NCBI GenBank assembly: GCA_037957365.1
Contig: JARHVA010002685.1
Span: 657,501 to 721,500 of the forward strand
From: Torreya grandis
Lineage: Eukaryota > Streptophyta > Pinopsida > Cupressales > Taxaceae
Direction: 5' to 3'
DNA: 64,000 nt
The notes beneath the pieces are model-generated. The model was not told the DNA's origin, searched no databases, and was given only the letters and a program-made list of their open reading frames with translations. Each line of letters starts with the position of its first letter. Position 1 is the stretch's first letter. Below are positions 25,195 through 38,255 of the stretch, in pieces. Both the position numbers and the translations under genes were made by a program.

Positions 25195-26221
25195 TTCTTT
25201 GGCATAGTGATCTCCTCCATAAGTAAAACATCTTTCTGGAGGTCCCATCCTCTCAGTCTGATTTACACCCTTAAATCCTTCTCTAAAATTACATCCTAGT
25301 TTCTTATTCCCAAAAGTGTTATCAAACCTTTCATTTTGATAGTTGAATCAGTTCTTTGAATTTCCATTCTACTTCTAGTTCTTCTTCTTGAAGGGTGTCT
25401 TAGAACTACCAAAATTTTTATTATAATTCTCTATAACCTTTGCTAGATATTTTAGTTTTCATTCCTATTTTAAATTAATTTCAAACACTTTATCCATAGT
25501 GGATGGTCCATGCACATCCACTGCATAAGTAATTTGGGGTTTTAGGCCCATAATGGACATCCTTATGGTACTACAAAACATATTTCAAAAGCTTAGTAAA
25601 CTACTCTGAGTACTCATTCACTGACAAGTCTCCTTCCATCAAGTTTTGAAAATCTATCAAATTCTAATCAAAGTAAAGCAAAGGTAACCATTGTGCTTTG
25701 AAAATATCTAAAAATTATTGCCATATAGTGGTATTGGAATCCGGATTCATTTTGAGATTTTTTAGCCCACCAAGTTATTGCTTCACTAGCTAATTGATAA
25801 GCTCCCCACACTACCTTAATGACCTTAGAGTAATTTAAAATGTCAAAGTACTTTTCCATCTCTATGATCCAATATTCAACTCTATTACCCAAAATTATGC
25901 CATCAAATTTGGGTGGGTTTACCTTCTTCATGTCCCATGCTAGTTCTATAGCTACTTGAGCTATAGCATCCTAGTACACTTCCTCATGCCTTCACTCCTA
26001 AGAGCTTCTTATTCAGGAGGGTGTTATTTAGCTACTTCCTATTCATTTTAATCTATTGGGCCATGAACCTCTCATTCAATATCTATTATATGATCTCATG
26101 TCTCATTCATAACAATAAACATCTAATCAAATTTTATAGCTTGCTCTACTACTAGCTAAATAGGATGAACCTGAGGGTTCACATTAGAAGGACCCTCACC
26201 ATTTGAACTACCTTTCACCAT
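25195..26221 (-). pseudogene. Element G gag
   Basis: A probable start is the ATG at 26219-26221 (MVKGSSNGEG), soon after the primer site. The capsid part at 25668-25931 shows NPPKFDG, EYWIIEMEKYFDIL, and VWGAYQLASEAITWW, the hallmark gag sequence of plant gypsy elements. A zinc-knuckle relic near 25200-25240 reads CFTYGGDHYAK; the second and last Cys of the CCHC are gone. Several stops break the frame. Confidence 0.85.
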
Positions 26222-26293
26222 TATCCTTTATGGAAAATTAGGAGAATATATTTTACAGTAGTGAACACATTAGGTCCAAGTGATAAACCTTAA

Positions 26294-26305
26294 GCTCTGA
26301 TACAA
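26294..26305 (-). other. tRNA-iMet primer-binding site of G
   Basis: GCTCTGATACAA on the + strand is the complement of TGGTATCAGAGC with one change. It lies 3 bp from the 5' LTR edge at 26309. Confidence 0.9.
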
Positions 26306-27494
26306 CAATGTTGTACCCCATTGCAATAACTAATAGATACATAATTTTATTAAAACTCATAACATTACAATTAATATTAATTACATCTAGGTTTATTACT
26401 TGACAACTAAGTGAATCAAAATTACTAAATGCTAAAATTAAAAATAACCCACTGGCTAAGCTAAATTCATATAGTAATTAGGTAATAAACCCATAATTAA
26501 CTCATATATGAGCTAAACAACCATAAAAAAAGTATAATAGAATAAAACAAGTACATTCATTACTAATAGAATCCATAAATCAATCATAAATATACTTACA
26601 ACCACTACTATTTACAATTTTAGAATAATGTATAAATTACATAGCCACTATTGTGTTGATTATCCATTTTGGATCAAGGTATAAACAATATAAACTTAAG
26701 TTTATACTTCAATAAAGTACAATAATAATAATGAGCATTCAGAAATAACTCAATGATCTGTGAATATAGCCTAAGTATGATTCTAAGAGTTTGAACAACT
26801 AATAGAGGGAAAGAATCATCTGAGTGATTTACCTCCAACCACAGACCAATATTATCCCACACAATCCCCATTAGGAGTGGCCCTACCCTTCACAAAAGGA
26901 AAGATAAAGATAGTGCAATTATCAAGAGATCAACCTAAACCCATGTGTACACTATCATTATTACATTCAATAATCATAAAGACCATGTATTCTAATCCTC
27001 TATCTAAATAATATCATTATGCACATGTAAACTAGAAATATAGTGGAATGAGAATATCTCAACCAAGACATTACTTTGGCCAAAGTTTTCAATAAAGAAA
27101 TTAGATTTGCTAATTTGAGTCAAATCCACTCATGCTAATTCTCTACTACTGAATCATTATTCTCATAATAGCTAAGTGTAGGTATACATGTTACCCACTA
27201 CCACCCTCATATAGTTATCTCCATCTATCTCGTTGCAAAAATTCAAGAAGAAATTATAGAATTTAGCATGTGTTTATCACAATTGGAATAAATGATAAAA
27301 CCAAAAAAAACACCATTATTTGATTTCATTTGCTCTATAAAAAGATAACATCCATCTAATAATAAACTATATTTAACCAGGTATGTGCATAGAACTAGAA
27401 TAATAAATCATAGTATTCTAAGTCCACATTGGCATACCTTCTTATATACTTTTCATGCATAAACTAATATAGAAAAATCACTAAAAATCATAGT

Positions 27495-29068
27495 TTTAAT
27501 ACTCAAAGGTGAAATATGTCACTTCAAAAAGGCTCATTCCAATGGTTATGGAATAAAACAAAATGTTGGAATTTTATATTACTACTTAGCCCACTATAAC
27601 CCTCAACATAGTTTTAGAAATAAAACAACATCATGGGAGGAGATAGGGATCATTGCGAACCAATATCCTATGTTGAAGTCCAAGCTATCTATAAAGTTTA
27701 GAGGAAGTTGTGGAAGGGTGGACTCATAGAGCTCATACTCAAGATTTAAGGGCATGATGAGATTCTCACCGAGAATTTCATGGTGGGCTAGAAACAATAA
27801 CATGTTATCATCAAGGGTGTTACTATGGAAGTCTTTGAGGAACTAATTAGGGATTTTACTGACATATCATGTAAGGTAAAAATGACCTTCAAAGATAAAT
27901 GATTAAAATTAGATCTCATGGAGGCATTCTTCAAGATAAACACTATCTATCATATGGACAAGAAGGGATTCCCAAGGGTTGACCTTTCGTGGAGATGGCC
28001 AGACATATGCTTGTAGGTAATGCATTACTTAACTTTGGAAGGCAAATTCACCCATAGTTTTTTTCACCACTTCTTACTATTGAACCACTTCAAAGGCCAT
28101 ATGATTAGTCTACCATACTATCTCCTCATAGATATAGAATCCATATTCTAATCCTTCTAGGAAAAACCCATAATTGATATAATCCACCAAGGATTAATTC
28201 TCCTTTTCACTAAAAAAGTAACCCCCATGATAATCCAAGAAATCCTTAAAGTGGAAAATAATAGAGAGAAAATCTCTGACAAAGATATTATTGTGGAGGG
28301 AAGAAAAAGTGATGTCTTTCCTTCCACCTACCTGACTCACCCACAGGAGGGAGGGAAGAAGGAAATAAAAAATCTTGTGATCCTTCTCCCCTATAGATGA
28401 GCTCTAAAAATAAAGTTAACAAAAGTCTTCAGTTCCAACAGGGTGTGGAAAACTCCAACATTGAAATCCATGAGTTAAACATGATAGAGGTCTAGAAGAG
28501 GGATGAGGATTTGACCCAGATTTCAAAGGGCCATATGTAGAAGATGATGGAGATCCATGAAAATATATAGAAATTGAGTATGTAGCTGGTGTCATACATG
28601 GAACAATTTTAAATAGGAAATTGATGAGATAATGGAAGGGATAAGGTAATTGCAAATGATAAAATGTGGTAAGCTAAAGGGAACCCCAAAAGGCAAATAA
28701 ATCCTCACCATCAACCTGAAGAGATACAACACAAAGATAGGTAAAATATCGATAGAGAAGGCCAGAGGCTTGGAAGAATAAGGCAAAAACATGATAGAAG
28801 TCTAGGGAGTTAAAACCAGAGGGATGATAAGCAATAACACAAAGAAGATGATAGGTGGTAGCAATAAGGAGAGTCATTCCAAGGAAATTTAATAGGTGGA
28901 TGTGTTTGTTTAGTTTTGTCTAATTATTTTTTGCTGAAATTGTGCTAACTTTTTTCATTTGACAAGCTAGATTGGCCTAGTTTTATTTTGTTTTGTCTAT
29001 ATTTTCTTGATGAATGATGGCTTTCAAGTCCTTATAAAACCTAATTTTAACCTATCAAATAATAAAAC
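27495..29068 (+). mobile_element. Retroposon-like insertion with A-rich tail
   Basis: Absent from the G 3' LTR (compare 18690-18720). It is flanked by an imperfect 9-bp duplication, AATCATAGT (27486-27494) and AATTGTAGT (29069-29077), and ends in an A-rich tail (AATAATAAAAC). These traits fit target-primed retroposition of a 5'-truncated element on the + strand. Inside, about 27930-28280 carries a decayed + strand frame (MDKKGFPRVDLSWRWPD, HFLLLNHFKGHMI, IIHQGLILLFTKK). I cannot match it to a known LINE RT. Several - strand frames at 28416-28877 are probably chance. Confidence 0.6.
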
Positions 29069-29512
29069 AATTGTAGTATTATGATGCCTAAAATGATATC
29101 AAATATAATTAACTTATTTAATTATCTTTACCCTATCCATTTAGTAATGATTTCCTATGAATATCTATCAAATTAAATAAACTATACACCATACACCAAT
29201 CTGCCTTATAATTCCATGAAAAATTATAATCAATCTTTACTACATAGAAAATGCTATAATTATTAAGACAAAGTTGCTCTAAAACAACCAAATCATAAAC
29301 AATATATTTTACCCTCAAGTTAAATAACAATATTAAATCATGGTATTTTGTATTTGAAACCCAATTCATCCTACAACCATAGGTAAGTCCTATTTTAGTT
29401 ACTCTTTTAGGTGAAGTTGGTTTTCATAAGAATGAGCCATTATTTTACACTATAAAACTATATCATTGTGGAGTTATGGTTTTGTATGTATAAAAAAAGG
29501 TAACTAAAATTA

Positions 29513-30224
<712 letters not shown>

Positions 30225-30225
<1 letters not shown>

Positions 30226-30955
30226 TGAACAAGATTAAATATGCATTTAGGTTACCTACACTTACCTAATGGGAGTTTATCTAAGAAAACATCATAATAA
30301 TGGATCATGATATATTCCTATAGTTGTGCAATAAATATTTGATTCATTCTAGTATTCCTATAGATGCAACAACCCTATTTAAGGATGAATGATCTCAAGA
30401 GTAGAATCGACAAATTATATGTAAAATGACCCAAATTGAGTCGACCTATAATTCCACCTAGGTTTCTCTCATAATGCAACGAAGAATTTTTTATTTTACT
30501 TTACATTCATATATATATATATAAATGTATGTGTGTGTGTATATACATACTTATACACACACATATTTATATATTCAATTATTTATATATGTATGTATGT
30601 ATATGTGTGTGTGTGTGTGTGTACACACACACACACACATATACATACATACATACATACATACATACATACATACATAATTGAACAAGATTAAATATGC
30701 ATTTAGGTTACCTGCACTTACCTAATGGGAGTTTATCTAAGAAAACATCATAATAATGGATCATGCTATATTCCTATAGTTGTGCAATAAATATTTGATT
30801 CATTCTAGTATTCCTATAGATGAAATAACCCTATTTAAGGATAAATGATCTCAAGAGTAGAATTGACAAATTATATGCAAAATGACCCAAATTGAGTCGA
30901 CCTATAATTCCACCTAGGTTTATCTCATAATGCAGCGAAGAATTTTTTATTTTAC

Positions 30956-31003
<48 letters not shown>

Positions 31004-31039
31004 CATATTTACATATATATATATATGTAAATATGTATT

Positions 31040-31100
<61 letters not shown>

Positions 31101-31136
31101 GTATGTGTGTGTGTGTGTATATAAATACTTACACAC
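30225..31136. repeat. 456-bp tandem duplication within the G 5' LTR
   Basis: TTGAACAAGATTAAATATGC at 30225 recurs at 30681 and the copies stay nearly identical to the ACTTTACAT block at 30498 and 30954, with about ten differences. Each copy ends in a complex (TATG/CATA/TG/AC) microsatellite. The G 3' LTR carries one copy (about 19360-19620). Confidence 0.93.
30499..30680. repeat. Compound microsatellite
   Basis: AT, TATG, TG, AC and CATA tracts with self-complementary arms, for example (TG)n at about 30606-30621 facing (AC)n at 30623-30638, which could form a hairpin. Confidence 0.9.
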
Positions 31137-31146
31137 ACACACACAC
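30956..31146. repeat. Compound microsatellite
   Basis: A (CATA)n tract, a long (TA)n tract at about 31044-31088, (TATG)n, (TG)n and (AC)n in succession. Frames on both strands in this stretch are artefacts of the repeat. Confidence 0.93.
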
Positions 31147-31596
31147 ATTTATATATTCACTCCTTTTTTTTTTAATAAAGCAATTAATTGTTATAAATTG
31201 ACATAAATTAATAAAATGACAGCTACATGATCATATACAAGGTTGAATATACATCTACAGTCATAAAGAATGGAAAAATGGATTAAAAATCAAATATAAT
31301 GGGTTTCCATATCTATTCAATAATTTTTTATTTTATTTTTAAGAGATTTGATATATGGCAAGGTAACTAAAAATATAGCCAAATACCATTATAACAACTT
31401 AACCTTATATCTTATAAGTTCCCACAAAACACTAAGAACATCTACATGTAATAAGATAAGTAATAAATATGGACATAACATTTGTTGAAGAAAATTTTAG
31501 GTTTTATACAATTTAATAAGTGAACAAACTTCACTAAAATATGACATATAACACATAATTTTATTCTACAAAAACCCTCAATAGGTGTTTATGACC

Positions 31597-33563
31597 TGTT
31601 GACCAAATTTGACCCCAAGTAAAATTGGGTCAACCCCTAATATTTTTGAACTTTTTAAGAAGGTTTCATGTCCCATATGGGTCTCATAATGGTCTAAACA
31701 TCTTACTTATCCTCCATTTAGCCTTGGTCTAAGCCTATTCTCCTTGTACTAGTCTAGTCAAACAAAGTAAAAGTTAGTCAACCAAAGTCAAAATTATTCA
31801 AAGGTTCAACTTAAGTTATGAATATTCTAATATGGTCATTTAGGTGACCTAAGGTGTTTTTAAGTCATATATTTGTCCTTACCATGATTTATATGTAAAA
31901 TATGCCTTTTGACTACTTTTCTAGCATAATAAATGACTTGCATAGACTTTCAAGGGAGAAAATTTGTCAAAAAGGTGATTATAAACATGGAGGAGGTTAG
32001 GATATGTTAATATTTTCTAGAGGTTAGTTAAATAAATAGTTATGCGTAGAAATGGGGAGTTTTTCATTGTTTTTAGGAACTTTTGGGCACTTGTATGGAC
32101 TTCTTGAGTTCTCCATCAGCTAAAAACATGATCAATGTGTCTCTTCACCTCCCTAGATTAATTTAAATGATTTTAGTGCTGAGATAAGTTCAAAAATTAC
32201 ATATATAAATTCTTCTTCTTCTACTTTCTCCTTGCAAGCCAATAAAGGATAAATTCAAACACTTGGTGTGGACCATACAATTTGAGTTGGGAAGAATGGT
32301 CTTAGTGGGTAAAAGGAATCTAAGTATAATTAAATTTCATGGAAAGAGTTCTTATATTAACAACTTATCATTTATTAACCATTTCTAACACTCTAGGTAG
32401 CCTTTTATGCACTTGCATCCATGAGGGGGTCACTATTTGCACTTGTCTCAGATTTCCTTGCTTTGGTTTAGTGGTTTTTTGTTTCAAGTGTTCTTAAAGG
32501 TTGTATAATTCCTCTCCATATGTTTTTCATGATTCTATTGGATTTGGATGCCATCAAATGCTTAGGAAAACGTTTTCTAGGCTTGTTCTTGATCTATACC
32601 ATGTTTGCTACCTTTGCTAAGAAAGATGCACCTAAAAGTGCCTTGAATGAAAGCATCCAATCTTAATATTAGGAATAAAACATGTCTAAGAGGTTTTGAG
32701 GTTATTAAATATACACTTGATGACCAAGGTAGGAATCTTGAAGTTCAAATCTTACACCTTGCCCACTCTTTTCCTTCACTATCTACATATTCAAAGGGAG
32801 TGATCAGTCAGAGGGTTCCATGATGTCATCTTGCCTTGAAAATAACCTTGGTAAGGTTTTTAAATTCTTGGAGACATTATAAGTGTATTTGATGATAAAA
32901 GAAGAGACCACACCTAGCATGGCAAAGCCTTGCTGGTTTGATATTGTACTTTTCCTTTGAAATAAGATATAAAAATTTGGTTTTGATCTTACAAAATATC
33001 TTGTCTAAGTGTGTGAAGAGATGTATAGTGAAAATTTAAGTGATTGATATCAATCCTTGCTTCCTCTCAATCCTTCCACATTTGATGCAAGTTGTTTTAT
33101 TCTAACAGGTCACATGAAGTATTGTTAAGTGTATGAGTCTATTTTTCAAGTGTAAAAGTAGCCTTAGTGTCTAAAACTGATCTTTGGCTAACTCACCTTG
33201 ATTACCCTTTCATGTATTCCACATTCATGTTTGAAATGCTAATGTTAGATTGCTCTAAGAGGTAGAAGCTAGTTTTATGAGTCTTGTCTCTTAGTGTATT
33301 TGTATGATAATCTTGTAGAGATATTCATGGTGTATCACCCCCTTAGAATAGTTTACTTTCATGCAAATTCTATCCCTTTTCACACAAGAAAATATTAGAT
33401 TAGGTGACAAGTACATTAAGATATATCTAGGGAGATATCCCTTTCAATCCTAGAGGTCTACTTCCACCATAGGTGCCCCACACACCTAGAAGTAGTCCAA
33501 TCTTACCCAAATCTGGAAGAGGCTTAAACACCCACTTCTAGGGTGCAAGATTTAGAGACAACA
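31597..33563 (+). repeat. Element B 5' LTR
   Basis: 1,967 bp, TGTTGACC to GACAACA. It matches 36298-38255 closely, including the CTCATAATGGTCTAAACATC block. The first about 55 bp diverge between copies. No familiar tRNA primer site follows at 33564; GTTCTAGCATGCC does not match iMet. Confidence 0.93.
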
Positions 33564-33663
33564 GTTCTAGCATGCCTAATGGGTCAATTAAATTTAAGTG
33601 AAGGAATTATTGGTGATATCCTTTAACTCATCAACCTCTAAAGGAAATCAAAGCACCAATGGT

Positions 33664-35964
33664 GACTCTAAATTATTTCAACTAGTGTAAGTAGTCCCAG
33701 TGCTTCAAAACATCAATTCTAGTATGTACACTTCATCTTCTAGTCAACATATACCTCCCTATCAAGATGATCCTAATTATGGTGTTCATGGCTTCTCCAT
33801 AAGCTTCCCTCAAGAGATTGCACTTCATGAAGGTTCATATGAACCATTTTACTCTCCCCCAACATCAACTCACTCCTATTACTAACCTGCTACTCTTAAT
33901 GATCAGTTTGAGCAAGATGAGAATGAGTTGAACCTTGATTTGGAGGGTTTGAAAAGTGAATTGAGGGAGTTGAAAGAACTTTTGAAATAGAAACAAGCAA
34001 TGCAATATCAAAATGATGTTCCTCATCAAGTCAAGAAGGTTTTTCCTTCTCCTTTCATTACCACCATGATCATTGGTAATGTCTTGATTTATAATTGTGC
34101 TTTTAGTACTACTGCAAGTCACTCTTTTATTCCTAAGGAAATAGATGATGAGTTGAACTTGAAGTATGAGTGTGATCCTAGAGTTGAATTTAAATTAGAA
34201 GGAAGATATGTAAACACTCTTAGCATTGCAAGAAACATAAAGGTGTCTTTTAATTTTCCTGCTTATCCTAATGTTAGAATCCCACAAGATATAATAGTTG
34301 CAGATGTGAAACCATACTTTTCTCTATTCTTAGCTAATGAATTTATGTATAATATTGGGGGAAGAGTGTCTAATGATATGTCTCAATTTATGTTCAAGTT
34401 TAAGCATGGTTGGAAAGGTCAAATTGAGTCAAACCCATGTAACAAGTTTCATTTATAGCTCCTCCCTCCAAGAAAACCAAACATTGATCATTCTCATTCT
34501 TCTACTCCTAAGTCTCATCCCAGGCTTACTAAGCCTACTCAAGAGCCTGCCATAGATTCATATTGTAGTCTATATTAGACCAAGAACCCAAACTATGTCA
34601 TGCCTAATCTTGAGAGGAAAGAAGGTCCTATGCTTAGGAAGATTATGAAAAAGGAGGATTATGTTGGGAGAAATTCCAAAGGTCCTATAGGTTGTTACAA
34701 TTCTCCATCTACCCTTCATGCTAGAGATTCTCATAAATTATAAGACATACCAAAGGTTGAAAAGGTACTTGAATAATTTCCATTTACTACTTCTTCTCTA
34801 TTGCCTTCACAACTTGAGAATCAACTAATTGTTCTTAAGACTCTTCAAGAGTTGGAGGATGATGATGCCATAGATGATTTACTTGAATATATTGAAGATG
34901 ATGCCTCAAGAAACTACGATGAAGATATTGTCATTGGCACACCTCTTCACCCTAGTAGATTAGTTTTTGAGCCTGAGGAAGGAGATGATGACATGGAACA
35001 ACATAGGTTTTAAGAGAAGAAGACACTTCAACTATAAGACAAGAAGAAGTAGACCTTTAGTGGATTGAATAATTACTATGGTTCATGGAATATGATGATG
35101 ATCAACTTGAAACACAAGATGAAGAAGAGGTACTCATTATCTAACATGATGTTTCGCAAGAAATTGGTAAGAATATTGATGAACTTCAATTCCTTTCTAT
35201 TGATCATGAAAATGCTAGCGATCAATTTGTCAAACTTCATGAAGAGATTTAGAAAAGTTTTGAAGATGTTGTAGATGAACTTATTGAAATTAATAAAGTA
35301 CCTCAATAAAAAGACATAGGTCACACCTATATGCTAATGTTCAAGGAATATGAAAATGAGATAGATTAGTTTAATATGTAAACATTGGATGATGAAGAAT
35401 GCAAGCGTGGTAAGCTCTCTTCCCCTTTATTTGGTGAAATTCCATTTTTATTTGATGAAGATAGTGACCAATACATGGGACATGAGTTGGATGAGTTTCA
35501 AGATCATGTTGTTAAACAAATAAAGAATTTTGTGTTTGAGCAAGAAGGAGAGAAATAAGATTGGTGTGATAGAGGCATTGAATAAGGAAATATTGAACAA
35601 AAAAGTGATGATTTTTGGGATAAGTTAGAGGACTATTGTCTCATTTCAAACATAATGCCATCCACCCTTCCTCAAAAGGATCATGAAGAGGCTATGTATC
35701 AGTTTGTCAAACTTCTTGAAGAAATAGAGAAAGATGAGTTGGTCCAAGACACATACCAAGAAGGACATGAACACAATGAGCCTTATAATGATGATATTTC
35801 AGAATTTGATGCATTGATGAAATAAATTAACATGAAGGACCAAAATGAGACATGTTTCAAAGATAAAGAGGAATACATGAATGTTAAAGATATGTCTAAA
35901 TTTGATCCATTTAGATACATGCCAATCAAGGTGGAAAATAAGAAGGATGAGTCACCAAGCTTCT
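33664..35964 (+). pseudogene. Element B polyprotein: retropepsin relic and acidic tail
   Basis: One + strand frame stays largely open for about 760 codons with a dozen or so stops. Residue order: a Ser/Tyr/Pro-rich start (33700-33885). A short coiled coil follows near 33930-33985 (LEGLKSELRELKELLK). A retropepsin-like domain lies at 34000-34458, where AFSTTASHSFIPKEI replaces the active-site D(T/S)GAS (catalytic Asp is Ser), followed by VRIPQDIIVADVKPYFSLFL and IGGRVSND. Then come a basic Pro/Ser linker and a strongly acidic tail from 34801 with a repeated FVKLxEEI motif near 35230 and 35703. The catalytic loss may be decay or ancestral. No nucleic-acid-binding zinc knuckle is seen. Confidence 0.75.
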
Positions 35965-36039
35965 AATTCAACAAACCACTTGTTTATCACCATAATGTTT
36001 TTTTTCATAAAAGAGACCTAATAAGCTTCCCCTTTGATA

Positions 36040-36057
36040 TAGGAGGAAGGAGAGGTA
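36040..36057 (+). other. Possible polypurine tract of B
   Basis: AGGAGGAAGGAGAGG follows the end of the coding frame. It lies about 240 bp before the inferred 3' LTR start at 36298, farther than usual, so either the LTR edge or this assignment may need shifting. Confidence 0.45.
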
Positions 36058-36297
36058 TTCTTGGTTAGGTGTACATAGCTATTTTCCTTTTAGTTGTGTC
36101 TTGTTTTCCCCTAAGTGCTTCATAACACAAGTATGTTTCCTCCCCTTTATTTGGTGTCTATATTTTATTTTGTGTGTGTGGGCCAACCAAATTGTTTTTA
36201 TTGAGTCAAAGGTGTATTCAAGTCAATTTAAGTGCCCATATGCATGACTCTATGCCCAATGGAAGGACTAGGCAACTAGTCTTAGGCATAGTTGGCA

Positions 36298-38255
36298 TGC
36301 CACCCCTAGGAATCACCAAGAATTTTGAACAAAATACTATTTTTGAAATTTTTAAGAAGGTTTAATTTCCCATATAGGTCTCATAATGGTCTAAACATCT
36401 TACTTATCCTCCATTTAGCCTTGGTCTAAGCCCATTTTCCTTGTACTAGTCTAGTCAAACAAAGTCAAAGTTGGTCAACCAAGGTAAAACTTAGTCAAAG
36501 TTAAAATTGTGTTATAAATATTATAATATGGTAATTTAGGTGTCTTAAGGTCTTTCTAAGTCATATTTGTCCTTTACCATGCTTTATATGTAAAATATGC
36601 CTTTTGGCCACTTTTCTAGCATAATAAATGTCTTGTATAGACTTTCAAGGGAGAACCTTTTCATAAAGGTGATTATAAATGTGGAGGAGGTTAGGAGATG
36701 TTAGGACCTATTAGATGTTAGTTAAATAAATAGTTATGTGCAAAAATGAGGAGTTTTTCCTTGTTTTTAGGTCCTTTTGGGCACTTGTACAGACTTCTTG
36801 AGTTCTCCATCAGCTAAACATGGGAAATGTGTATCCTCACATCAATATATTCATTTCCACACTTGGAGTACTGAGATAAGCTCAAAAATTTCATTTTAAA
36901 CTTCTTCTTCTTCCACTTTCTCCTTACAAGCCAAGAAAGGCCAAATTCAAACACATGGTGTGGACCGTACAGTTGGAGTTGGGTAAAATAGTATTGGTGG
37001 GTGAAAGGTCTCTAAGTATAATTCAATTTTATGGAAATATTTCTTAGATTAACAACTTCTCCTTTATGAACCATTTCTAAAACTCTAGGTAGCCTTTTAT
37101 GCACTTACATCCATGAGGGGATCATTGTTTGTACTTGTCTCAGATTTCCTTACTTTGGTTTGATGGTTTTGTTTATTTTAAGTGTTTATAAAGATTATAT
37201 AATACCTCTCCATATTTTTTTCATGATTCTATTGGATTTGGAAGTCATCAAATGCCAATGAAAACCTTTTCTAGGTCTGTTCTTGATCTAGACCATGTTT
37301 GTTGCCTTTGCTCAGAAAGATGCACCTATAAGTGCCCTAAATGGAAGTATCCAATGTTAATATTAGGCATAAAACATGTCTCAGAGGTTTTTAGATTACT
37401 AAAGATACACTTGATGACTAAGGTAGGAATCTTGAAGTCCAAATATTTCACGTTGCCACTCTTTTCCTTCACTATCTGCATATTCAAAGGGAGTGATCAA
37501 TTAGAGGGTTACATGATGTCATGTTGCCTTGAAAATACCCTTGGTGAGGTTTTCAACTTCTTGGAGACATTAGAAGTGTATTTGATGATCAAAGAAGAGA
37601 CCACACCTAGTATGGCAAAGCCTTGCTGGTTTGATATTGTACTTTTATTTTAAAATAAGATATGCAATCTAGTTTTGATCTTAAAAACTATCTTTTCTAA
37701 GTGTTTAAAGAGATTCATAGTGAAAGTTTAAGTGATTGATATCAATCCTTACTTCCTCTCAATCCCTTCATGTCTAATGCAAGTTGTTTCATTCTAACAA
37801 GTCACATGAAGTGTTGTTAAGTGTATGAGTCTATTTTTCAAGTGTAAAAGTAGCCTTAGTATCTAAAAATGATCTTTGGCTAACTCACCTTGAGTAATAT
37901 TTCATGTATTCCACCTTCATGTTTGAAATGCTAATGTTAGAGTTCTCTAAGAGGTAGAAGCTGGTTTTGTGAGTCTTGTCTCTTAGTGTATTTGTATGAT
38001 AATCTTGTGGAGATATTCATGGTGTATCAACCCCTTAGAATAGTCTAATTTCATGAAAATGTTATCCCTTTTCACATAATAATGTATTAAATCTGGTGAC
38101 AAGTACATCAAGATATATCTAGGGAGCTAGTCCTTTCAATCTTAAAGGTATACTTCCAGCATAGGTGCCCCACACACCTGCAAGTAGTCCCATGTTTCCT
38201 AAATCTGAAAGAGACTTGAACACCCTCTTATAGGGTGAAATATTTGGAGACAACA
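36298..38255 (+). repeat. Element B 3' LTR
   Basis: Partner of 31597-33563, ending GACAACA. Its left edge is approximate because the first bases differ from the 5' copy. A 133-codon open frame at 37252-37653 lies wholly inside the LTR and is broken in the sister LTR (32572-32960), so it is not a gene. Confidence 0.9.

Larger units (their letters stand above)
31597..38255 (+). mobile_element. Element B: non-autonomous LTR retrotransposon
   Basis: A complete 6,659-bp element with exact target duplication TGACC (31592-31596 and 38256-38260) and termini TGTTG...CAACA, inserted into the G 5' LTR. The 5' LTR is 31597-33563 and the 3' LTR about 36298-38255. The 2.7-kb internal region holds one long decayed + strand frame (protease relic plus acidic tail) and no RT, RNase H or integrase. 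Mobilisation must have used enzymes from another element. In one hand-compared LTR sample (31661-31779 against 36361-36479) I count about 7 mismatches, fewer per base than for G. Confidence 0.95.

Noticed and set aside
27495..29068. Firm LINE (L1) classification of the insertion
   Set aside because: The A-rich tail and duplication fit, but no reverse-transcriptase or endonuclease motif could be read, so only retroposon-like is stated.
30930..31148. Tyr/Ile/His-rich frames on both strands
   Set aside because: Translations of compound microsatellites.
37252..37653. 133-codon + strand frame
   Set aside because: It lies inside the B 3' LTR, and the equivalent stretch of the 5' LTR is broken by stops and slips.
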